The notes below the pieces were generated by a model, which saw only the letters and a program-made list of their open reading frames with translations, did not search any database and was not told the DNA's origin. This document shows, piece after piece, positions 1 to 5,151 of a stretch of 5,151 nucleotides of DNA. A program made the position numbers and the translations under genes. Origin of the DNA: Gemmatimonadota bacterium (GTDB lineage: Bacteria > Gemmatimonadota > Gemmatimonadetes > JACCXV01); contig JACCXV010000259.1 in the NCBI GenBank assembly GCA_013696835.1, positions 1-5,151 of the forward strand. Direction: 5' to 3'. Position 1 is the stretch's first letter; each line of letters begins with the position of its first letter.

Positions 1-228
1 CTCCGGCTCGCCGACGTGGTGCTGCGCCGCACGGACCTCGGCACGGCGGGCCACCCCGGCGAGGACGCGCTGCGGGCCTGCGCCGACCGCATGGGGGCGG
101 AGCTGGGCTGGCACGCTCGCCAAAAGGACGACGAGCTGGACCGCGTGCGGCGTGCCTTTCCGCGTGGGACTAGGATGCGGGAGGCGTCCCTCCCCCGGCA
201 GCCGATTGGAACCTCTCCGGCAGTGTGA
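1..228 (+). CDS. glpD: C-terminal end of aerobic glycerol-3-phosphate dehydrogenase (GlpD family), partial
   Basis: The frame is open from the first base and stops at TGA 226-228, giving 75 visible residues, so the start and most of the gene lie off the left edge. Visible residues 5-27 (DVVLRRTDLGTAGHPG, then ALRACADRMGAELGW) match the pattern I know from the C-terminal helical domain of FAD-dependent GlpD enzymes, where an R-R-T-x-L-G-T-x-G-H-P-G segment precedes a helix ending in ELGW. The family oxidises sn-glycerol-3-phosphate to dihydroxyacetone phosphate at the inner membrane and passes electrons to quinone. Family similarity seems to end near residue 53. The last 22 residues are an arginine- and proline-rich tail that overlaps the 3' end of the opposing M48 gene. 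No FAD-binding or catalytic part is visible, so another protein sharing this C-terminal domain is possible. Confidence 0.75.
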   Translation, partial: LRLADVVLRRTDLGTAGHPGEDALRACADRMGAELGWHARQKDDELDRVRRAFPRGTRMREASLPRQPIGTSPAV

Positions 229-1078
229 CCGCGGCCTCCGCGCCCTCCCCCGTCGCACGGCCCGTCGCCTTCGCGCTGCGTTCGATGGTGGCCAGACGCA
301 CGTCGGGCTTCGGATGCGTCGCCTTGAGGGCGGCCAGGAACGGCTTCGCCTCGTTGGCGCGCAGCTTCGTCACGAAGCGCGCGAGCCCCGCCGGGTCGTA
401 GCCGGCGGCCGCTGCGTACGCCACCCCGAGGCTGTCCGCCTCCAGCTCGTCGTCCCGCGAGAGACCCAGGAAGAGCACGTTGGTGCCCAGCCCCACCACC
501 TGGTCGAAGACGGCGCCGTCGGCATCCAGGGCTGCCTGCGTCGCCTCCGCTCCGAGCGAGGTGCGCGCGCGCTTCTGGATCTCCCGCACGACGTGCCTGC
601 GGTTCACGTGCGCGACCTCGTGCGCGAGCACCCCCGCCAGCTCCGCCTCGTCCTCCATCAAAGCGAGCGCGCCGCGCGTCACGAAGACGTAACCTCCGGG
701 CGCGGAGAGCGCGTTGACCGCATCGCTGTCCAGCACGCCGAACCGGTAGCGGATGTCGGAGCGAGGATCGGCCTCCGCCACCGCCAGCCCGACGAGGGTC
801 ACGTAGTCCGTCAGCGCAGAGTCCCTGGCCAGCGTGTAGTAGCCGGCGAGCGTCGCGGCGATACCCCGGCCGATCCTCACCTCCTCCGGCGTCTCGATGG
901 GAAGCACGCTCTGGGCCTTGCCGGCGACCTCCTGTGCCTTCTCGCCGGCATCCAGGATCTTCCCCAGGATCTGCGCGCGACCGGCTCCGGCGGATCCCGC
1001 GAGCGCGAGGAGCGCCAGCCCGTGTGCGAGCACGAGCGTGCGCGTGCGGCTCGACGGACGAGCGCCGCGGCGGCTCAC
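170..1078 (-). CDS. Exported M48-family zinc metalloprotease
   Basis: The product has 302 residues. An arginine-rich start and a hydrophobic stretch (about residues 15-31) with small residues before GRAQ (33-36) look like a Sec signal peptide. There is no cysteine, so it is not a lipoprotein. The zinc site is intact: HEVAH at 153-157 (ligands H153 and H157, catalytic E154), with a second motif ELEAD at 211-215 supplying the third ligand E211 and conserved D215. A late histidine-proline segment (HPKPDVRLATIE, 255-266) is also typical of the family. No TPR repeats follow, so it resembles the bare protease domain of periplasmic BepA/LoiP-type M48 enzymes, which degrade misfolded or mis-assembled envelope proteins. 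Its true substrate is unknown. The GTG start overlaps the upstream stop (GTGA, 1078-1075) and has a good ribosome-binding site, so it is probably translationally coupled. Its 3' end overlaps the convergent glpD-like gene by 59 bp. Confidence 0.9.
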   Translation of the reverse strand: MSRRGARPSSRTRTLVLAHGLALLALAGSAGAGRAQILGKILDAGEKAQEVAGKAQSVLPIETPEEVRIGRGIAATLAGYYTLARDSALTDYVTLVGLAVAEADPRSDIRYRFGVLDSDAVNALSAPGGYVFVTRGALALMEDEAELAGVLAHEVAHVNRRHVVREIQKRARTSLGAEATQAALDADGAVFDQVVGLGTNVLFLGLSRDDELEADSLGVAYAAAAGYDPAGLARFVTKLRANEAKPFLAALKATHPKPDVRLATIERSAKATGRATGEGAEAAVTLPERFQSAAGGGTPPAS

Positions 1079-1908
1079 CGGGCCTCCGCGGCGGCGTAGG
1101 GTCCCAGACCGCCTTCGCGCAGGAAGTCCTCGTACGCGAGCGGACCCACCTCCCGGCTCTCCAGCCAGACCACCGCCGAGGAATCCGGCGTGACGCTCAC
1201 GCGTCCCTCGGGCGTCTCGATCTCGTCCGCGCCCCGGGCTCCGGCCGAGGCCGTCACGGCCGTGTCGTCCGACTCGCCGAAGGAGGCGAGCCCCTTCTTG
1301 AGGAGGCCTCCCCCCGTCCGCGACGGCTTGAGCGCGAAGGCCGCATCCCCCGAGAACTCGGCGCGGCGCGGCTCGCGCAGGACGACCGCCTGAAGGCCGC
1401 CGTCCGCACCCTTCACCTGCCGCTTGCGGCCCGCTGCGTCCGGCATGGAGGCGAGCGCCTGCAGCACGAGTGGATCCGAGGCCCTGGCGCTGCCCCCCAG
1501 CGGCGAGGAGCCGACCTTCGTGACGAGGAAGTAGCCCCTGCCGTCCCCCACGACGACCACGGGCTCGGCGAAGGTGCCTCCGCTCACGGGCCGGATCTCC
1601 AGCCGCTCCCTGGGCGCCTGCTGGAAGACGGCGACCTTGGCCGCAAGCCGCAGCTCCTTCTCGGAACGTGCGCCGCCCGGGGGGGCGGTGAGGAACGTCT
1701 CCTGGTAGGCGGTCCTCGCCTTGGGCAGCGCGGCCCGGCGCGCGGCGAGCGTCGCATCCAGCGTCTGGGCGGCAGCGTTCCCCTCCGGCAGCGGCATGGC
1801 AGCGGGGAGCCCGGGCGCTGCCGGGAGCGCGAGCATGGCCGCGATGAGCGGGCCTCGTAGCCTGACGAGGGGCGGGATTCGCGGTGCGCGAAGGGGTGTT
1901 CGTCGCAT
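1075..1908 (-). CDS. Exported protein of unknown function
   Basis: I do not recognise this family. The frame is open back to a GTG at 1986 that overlaps the channel stop. I prefer the ATG at 1908 because it has AGGAG 5 nt upstream and because the product then begins like a secreted protein: basic residues 2-18, a hydrophobic core at about 19-35, then candidate cleavage sites near LPA (36) or AAA (47). This gives 277 residues. There is no cysteine, so no lipoprotein anchor, and no later membrane span. The mature part starts with a basic amphipathic stretch (about 50-70), followed by alternating strand-like segments (about 85-105, 116-133, 173-192). These include a VVGDGRGYFLVTKVG stretch and a C-terminal segment rich in Val and Glu (235-265). 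This loosely recalls LolA/LolB-like or other lipid-binding beta folds, but that is only an impression. The neighbours are a channel upstream and a periplasmic protease downstream, so an envelope role is plausible. Confidence 0.8.
   Translation of the reverse strand: MRRTPLRAPRIPPLVRLRGPLIAAMLALPAAPGLPAAMPLPEGNAAAQTLDATLAARRAALPKARTAYQETFLTAPPGGARSEKELRLAAKVAVFQQAPRERLEIRPVSGGTFAEPVVVVGDGRGYFLVTKVGSSPLGGSARASDPLVLQALASMPDAAGRKRQVKGADGGLQAVVLREPRRAEFSGDAAFALKPSRTGGGLLKKGLASFGESDDTAVTASAGARGADEIETPEGRVSVTPDSSAVVWLESREVGPLAYEDFLREGGLGPYAAAEAR
1083..1087 (-). promoter_or_regulatory. Shine-Dalgarno site of the M48 protease gene
   Basis: On the minus strand GGAGG lies 4 nt before the GTG at 1078, inside the last codons of the preceding gene. 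Together with the GTGA stop/start overlap it fixes this GTG as the start and supports co-translation of the two genes. Confidence 0.7.
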
Positions 1909-1913
1909 CGGGA

Positions 1914-1918
1914 CTCCT
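1914..1918 (-). promoter_or_regulatory. Shine-Dalgarno site that sets the start of the exported protein
   Basis: AGGAG on the minus strand, 5 nt before the ATG at 1908. The upstream GTG at 1986 has only a G-run in a GC-rich context and would put 26 extra residues in front of the signal peptide. This site decides for the ATG. Confidence 0.65.
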
Positions 1919-1982
1919 GTGCGTGCGGGTGAAGGTGCGGGCGCCATCGGCGTCGCGAGGTCATCGCGCGCGATCTGCGGGC

Positions 1983-3578
1983 TCACGGGCGCGCCCCCGC
2001 CGAGCGGGCGCCCGAGGCCAGCGGCCGGGGCTCGGTACGAAATCCGAAGAAGCCGCGAATGCGCGCCAGGATCTGGCGGGAGGTCTCCTCATGGGAGGCC
2101 GCCAGCGACTCGTCCAGGGCTGCGTGCTTGGCGACGAGCTCGACCTGGCGCCGCGCCAGGATCTCGCTCATCGACGTGGCGAGGTCCGGGTTGGCCACGA
2201 TGATCGAGCGGAAGGCATCGCGGTCCACCGCGAGCAGGCGCAGGGACGTGGCCGCCCGCACCGTCGCGGTGCGCTGCTCGCCCGTGAGGAGCGCCATCTC
2301 GCCGAAGAAGGCCGGCGAGGACAGCCGCGCCACCTCCTCCTGGCGTCCTCCCTTCGTGACGCTGACCACGACCGAGCCGTCGTCGATGATGAAGAACGTG
2401 TCCCCGTCGTCTCCTTGCCGGCAGACCGTCTCGCCCGTGTAGTAGTCGTGGAGCTGCGTGCCCCGGCAGAGCCGCCGCAGTTCGTCCTCGTTCAGCGCGG
2501 ACAGGAACTCGACCCCCCGAAGCCGCTCGAGCACGTGCTCCGCCGCCCGCTCGCGCTCCTCTCCAGCCTTCGGCACGTCAGGCTCGTACTGCACCTGGAT
2601 CGGGAAGGGGATCTCGATGCCTTCGCGGCGGAACACGTACCAGAGCAGGGTCCGGTACGACTCGTCGATGTCGAGCATCGCCGCGAAGTCCGTGATCCAG
2701 TACTTGACCTCGTAGGTTATCGCGAAGTCGCCGAATGTCTTGAGCCGCACGAGCGGCTCAGGTTGCTCCAGGATCTGCGGCACCTCGGCGCATGCGGCGA
2801 GCAGCACGCGCTTGACGTGGGCCGGGGCATGCTGGTATCCGACCCCGATCTCGACCAGCCGCCCGCTCACGCGTGTGGGCGCGCTGTGGTTGACGAACGT
2901 CTCCTTGGAGAGCGTGCTGTTCGGCACCGTGACCAGGTCGCCGTTGCGTGTGCGGAACTGCGTCGAGCGCCAGCTCACGTCGGCCACCATGCCCTCGAAG
3001 GTGCCGAACGAGATCCAGTCGCCGACGTTGAACGGCCGCTCCGTCTGGAGGGCGAGGCCGGCGAACACGTTGCCGAGCGTGTCCTGCAGCGCGAGGCCGA
3101 TCACGAGCGACAGAACGCCCGCGGTCGTGAAGATTCCCGTCACGTCGAGGTCCGTCTGGTAGTAGAGGATCGCCATGACCGCGACGAGGAAGATCGCGAT
3201 CAGCGCCACGTCCGAGAGGATGCGGGGGATCCCGATGCGGAAGCGCCGCACGAGGACCTCGTCCACGAGAAACAGCAGGAGTGCCTGGATCAGCGCGTAC
3301 GCGAACACCGCCAGCGAGATCACGTCCAGGACCTGATAGGCCGGGTTCGCGGCCGCCTTGCCCTCAAGGTCTCCGGTCGTGGGAGAGAGGGCGAGGAGCG
3401 GCAACCGCAGGAGCGCGAAGAGCACGAACACCCACGTCGCGATGAGCGCGCGCCGGCGGATCTGGGGGTCGGGCGAGGCTCCCCGCAGGACGAGGAGCCC
3501 CAGCACGCAGGCGGCGGCGAGGCCGTAGCCTGCACCCGAGCCGCGCAGGACGTCGAGGAAGGCTGGCGCCTCAGGCAT
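1983..3578 (-). CDS. MscS-type channel with C-terminal cyclic-nucleotide-binding domain (bCNG-like)
   Basis: The product has 531 residues. Hydrophobic segments lie at about 16-32, 44-63, 84-106 and 119-140, followed by the pore helix and beta-domain start at about 144-190 (GVLSLVIGLALQDTLGN, then RPFNVGDW), the hallmark of MscS channels. The VPNSTL motif at 218-223 and the rest of the MscS beta and alpha/beta domain reach about 332. A linker leads to a CRP/HCN-like cyclic-nucleotide-binding domain at about 350-460. Its phosphate-binding cassette, FGEMALLTGEQRTATVRA at 425-442, is intact: E427 for the ribose hydroxyl, R436 for the cyclic phosphate, and T437 as in HCN and CNG channels. A charged helical tail follows. 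MscS proteins carrying this domain are known as bCNG channels, and characterised examples respond to cAMP rather than strongly to membrane tension. The gene directly follows an adenylyl cyclase, which suggests the ligand source. The ATG at 3578 has no clear Shine-Dalgarno site and sits in the second copy, in transcription order, of a 43-bp duplication. Confidence 0.92.
   Translation of the reverse strand: MPEAPAFLDVLRGSGAGYGLAAACVLGLLVLRGASPDPQIRRRALIATWVFVLFALLRLPLLALSPTTGDLEGKAAANPAYQVLDVISLAVFAYALIQALLLFLVDEVLVRRFRIGIPRILSDVALIAIFLVAVMAILYYQTDLDVTGIFTTAGVLSLVIGLALQDTLGNVFAGLALQTERPFNVGDWISFGTFEGMVADVSWRSTQFRTRNGDLVTVPNSTLSKETFVNHSAPTRVSGRLVEIGVGYQHAPAHVKRVLLAACAEVPQILEQPEPLVRLKTFGDFAITYEVKYWITDFAAMLDIDESYRTLLWYVFRREGIEIPFPIQVQYEPDVPKAGEERERAAEHVLERLRGVEFLSALNEDELRRLCRGTQLHDYYTGETVCRQGDDGDTFFIIDDGSVVVSVTKGGRQEEVARLSSPAFFGEMALLTGEQRTATVRAATSLRLLAVDRDAFRSIIVANPDLATSMSEILARRQVELVAKHAALDESLAASHEETSRQILARIRGFFGFRTEPRPLASGARSAGARP
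2259..2306 (-). other. Phosphate-binding cassette of the channel's cyclic-nucleotide-binding domain
   Basis: Encodes channel residues 425-440, the FGE...LL...RTATV signature. Glu427, Arg436 and Thr437 are all present, so the domain is predicted to bind a cyclic nucleotide and not to be a degenerate relic. The R-T pair is compatible with either cAMP or cGMP. The choice of cAMP rests on the neighbouring cyclase. Confidence 0.8.
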
Positions 3579-3641
3579 CGGCGAGCCGTTCGAGGGAGAG
3601 GAAGGCTGGCGCCTCAGGCATCGGCGAGCCGTTCGAGGGAG
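3555..3641. repeat. Perfect 43-bp tandem duplication at the cyclase/channel junction
   Basis: Bases 3555-3597 are repeated without mismatch at 3598-3640, and one further base (3641) also matches, so the identity runs 44 bp at period 43. It breaks cleanly on both sides (3554 against 3597, and 3599 against 3642). Read on the minus strand, each copy encodes the last eight cyclase residues (SLERLADA), its TGA, and the overlapping channel start (MPEAPAFL). The period is not a multiple of three, so the channel frame cannot read through both copies. The absence of mismatches points to a recent event or an assembly error. Confidence 0.97.
3571..3621 (-). other. 16-codon minicistron created by the duplication
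   Basis: Starting at the vestigial channel ATG in the transcriptionally upstream repeat copy, the frame reads MPEAPAFLSLERLADA and then stops at TGA 3573-3571. It joins the channel N-terminus to the cyclase C-terminus. Its stop overlaps the real channel ATG (3578-3576) by 8 nt, exactly as the cyclase stop overlaps the vestigial ATG in the other copy. A ribosome that reinitiates at 3621 could therefore carry translation across to the channel gene. I do not expect the peptide itself to have a function. Confidence 0.45.
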
Positions 3642-5151
3642 TAGACGGACACGGTGTGCTCCTTGCCCTTGACCCGGACCGCTCCCAGGGGAGCGGCCTC
3701 AATGTACCGGCGCACGCGGTTGTAGGTCCATTCGCTGAGCAGGATCCGCGTGCCGAAGTCCTTGTTCAACCCCTCCAGCCGCGCCGCCAGGTTGACGTGA
3801 TCGCCGATCACCGTGTAATCCATGCGGCGCTCGTAGTCGCCGATGAAGCCCACCACCACCTCGCCGGTGTTGATCCCGATCCCGATCTCGAAGCGGGGCC
3901 GGCCGGCGGCGGCCCAGCCGGCATTCAGCGTCTCGAGCGCCTCGAGCATCTCCAGCGCGGTCCGGCAGGCGGCGAGGGCGTGATCGGGACGCGGCAGAGG
4001 CGCGCCGTAGAAGGCCATGACGGCGTCGCCGATGTACTTGTCCAGCGTCCCTCCGTTGCGGAACACGATGCGCACCATCTCCGTCAGGTACTCGTTGAGC
4101 GAGCGCGCCACCTCCTCCGGGGGAAGCTCCTCGGCCAGCGACGTGAAGCCACGGATGTCCGAGAAGAGCACCGTGAGCTCACGGCGGTCGGCGGTCTGAC
4201 GGAATGCGGCGGGGTCGCGGGCGATCGTCTCGACCATCTCGGGTGAGACGAACTTGGAGAACGCGCGCTTGAGCTCGCGCTTGCGGCGCCCCTCGGTCAT
4301 GTATCCTCCCACCATGGCGCCGGAGAAGGCGACCGCCGAGGCCGCGGCGGGCGCGGCCCAGGGCAGGAGGACTCCGCGCAGGAAAGCGCCCACCGCGAGC
4401 GCGGAGAAGGCGGCCAGCAGAAGCGCGAACGCCCCCACGGATGCCGCCGCGCCGGGGATCGCCGCCACGACGAGGCCGGTCACGAGGCCCGCCGCCACGA
4501 CCGTGGCGAGCCTGACCGGCGCGCTGGCGGGCGCCAGGACGTCGCCCGTGAGCACGGTGTCGAGGATGCTCGCATGGACCATGACGCCGGGCTCGTTGGC
4601 CCCGAAGGGCGTGGGCACGATGTCCGCCACCCCCGTGGCGCTCGATCCCACGAGCACGTAGGCGCCCGCGAACTGGGCGGGATCCAGGTCGGGCTCCGCC
4701 CCCTGGGAGATCTGAACGTAGCTCTGGATGAGGCGCGACACGGGGACGACGCGGTAGGGCCGCTCGGCGTACGGCCCGCGCCAGTGGATCCACAGGCGCC
4801 CCTCGTCGAGCGGCAGCCGGCGGGTCCGTGCCGTGCCCTCCTCCGGACCTGCCAGCCGGAGGATCAGCGAGCCTCCCGAATCCCGCAGCCGCCCATGGCC
4901 GGCCGGCCCCCCCAGCGCCATGGCCAGTGGCAGCGAGGGGTATGCAGCGCCGCCGTAGCGATAGACGAGATGCTCGCGCCGGGCGACTCCGTCCGGGTCC
5001 GCCGAAAGGTTGATCCCGCCCACGCCTGCGGCCGCCCGCAGCAGCGGCGCCAGGGGCACGTCCACGGTCGCGAAGTCCCGTGCCGCCGGGGCCGGCTCGG
5101 GCAGCGCGAAGCGGCGCAGCTCTCGCAGGCGCTCCCCGCGCCGCAGCAGCT
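3614..5151 (-). CDS. CHASE2-domain class III adenylyl cyclase, 5' end cut by the window
   Basis: The frame is open to the right edge, giving about 511 residues. The GTG at 5065 is internal, because CHASE2-like sequence continues upstream of it. Counting that Val as residue 1: the rest of an extracytoplasmic CHASE2 sensor domain lies at about 1-177 (GGINLSADPDGVARR, then VGSSATGVADIVPTPFG near its end). Three close membrane spans follow (about 183-205, 206-231, 232-256), then a basic linker with FSKFVSPEMVE (269-279), and the cyclase domain at about 293-478. Metal-binding D303 (FSDIRGFT) and D347 (KYIGDAVMAF), adenine-selecting K343, and transition-state N425 and R429 (GDHVNLAAR) are all present, so it should make cAMP from ATP as a homodimer. 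T418 replaces the usual second specificity Asp, which marks class IIIb. The N-terminal membrane span expected for CHASE2 proteins lies outside the window. Guanylyl cyclase activity is unlikely given K343. The channel gene follows after 35 nt. Confidence 0.93.
   Translation of the reverse strand, partial: LLRRGERLRELRRFALPEPAPAARDFATVDVPLAPLLRAAAGVGGINLSADPDGVARREHLVYRYGGAAYPSLPLAMALGGPAGHGRLRDSGGSLILRLAGPEEGTARTRRLPLDEGRLWIHWRGPYAERPYRVVPVSRLIQSYVQISQGAEPDLDPAQFAGAYVLVGSSATGVADIVPTPFGANEPGVMVHASILDTVLTGDVLAPASAPVRLATVVAAGLVTGLVVAAIPGAAASVGAFALLLAAFSALAVGAFLRGVLLPWAAPAAASAVAFSGAMVGGYMTEGRRKRELKRAFSKFVSPEMVETIARDPAAFRQTADRRELTVLFSDIRGFTSLAEELPPEEVARSLNEYLTEMVRIVFRNGGTLDKYIGDAVMAFYGAPLPRPDHALAACRTALEMLEALETLNAGWAAAGRPRFEIGIGINTGEVVVGFIGDYERRMDYTVIGDHVNLAARLEGLNKDFGTRILLSEWTYNRVRRYIEAAPLGAVRVKGKEHTVSVYSLERLADA

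Noticed and set aside
152..1099. Plus-strand frame of 315 codons opposite the M48 protease
   Set aside because: Arginine- and histidine-rich shadow product with no domain. The opposite strand has the intact HEVAH protease.
934..1860. Plus-strand frame of 308 codons opposite the exported protein
   Set aside because: Low-complexity Arg/Gly/Ala product typical of antisense GC-rich frames. The minus strand carries a signal peptide and good ribosome-binding sites.
1963..1974. Perfect 12-bp palindrome ATCGCGCGCGAT between the channel stop and the next start
   Set aside because: It could be an operator, but about one such palindrome is expected by chance in 5 kb of sequence this GC-rich, and no promoter elements surround it.
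1884..3644. Very long plus-strand frame (586 codons) opposite the channel gene
   Set aside because: It is the antisense shadow of a high-GC gene, composed mostly of Arg, Glu, His, Ala and Val with no recognisable domain. The minus-strand frame gives a clear MscS plus CNBD protein.
4179..4793. Minus-strand frame of 204 codons inside the cyclase gene
   Set aside because: Out-of-frame Arg/Gly/His-rich shadow of the CHASE2 and membrane region. The in-frame product is clear.
5063..5065. GTG at 5065 as the start of the cyclase
   Set aside because: The frame stays open to the window edge, and the upstream residues fit a continuing CHASE2 domain. The N-terminal membrane span such proteins need has not yet appeared, so this Val is internal.
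1..5151. tRNA, rRNA, CRISPR arrays, insertion sequences or attachment sites
   Set aside because: I saw no tRNA or rRNA-like segments, no spaced direct repeats other than the single 43-bp duplication, and no transposase or terminal inverted repeats.

Overview
The window is very GC-rich (roughly 70% by eye, not computed) and fully coding. The codon third positions are heavily G/C, GTG is used as well as ATG as a start, and genes are packed with 4-nt GTGA-type overlaps. This suggests a free-living, high-GC, Gram-negative-type bacterium, for example from Myxococcota, Acidobacteriota, Methylomirabilota/Rokubacteria or a similar soil lineage. I cannot place it more precisely from the sequence alone.

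Layout: at the left edge the + strand carries the last 75 codons of what looks like an aerobic glycerol-3-phosphate dehydrogenase (GlpD family). It runs tail-to-tail into a four-gene minus-strand cluster, and the two 3' ends overlap by 59 bp. In transcription order, right to left, the cluster is: (1) a CHASE2-domain class III adenylyl cyclase, cut by the right window edge (to 3614); (2) an MscS-type channel with a C-terminal cyclic-nucleotide-binding domain, i.e. a bCNG-type channel (3578-1983); (3) an exported protein of unknown function (1908-1075); (4) an exported M48-family zinc metalloprotease (1078-170). Spacings of 35 nt, 74 nt and a 4-nt overlap suggest one operon.

How the genes may work together: the cyclase keeps all metal, transition-state and adenine-selecting residues, and the channel keeps an intact phosphate-binding cassette. 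The pair therefore reads as a complete local circuit, with an extracytoplasmic signal sensed by CHASE2, cAMP made, and a membrane channel gated. The two downstream products are both predicted to be exported, so the operon may link a cAMP-gated channel to envelope upkeep. That link is inference.

The most unusual sequence feature is a perfect 43-bp tandem duplication exactly at the cyclase/channel junction. Each copy carries both the cyclase stop codon and the channel start codon. Before duplication the two genes would have overlapped by 8 nt. The duplication split that overlap but left a 16-codon minicistron that restores the same stop/start overlap in front of the channel.
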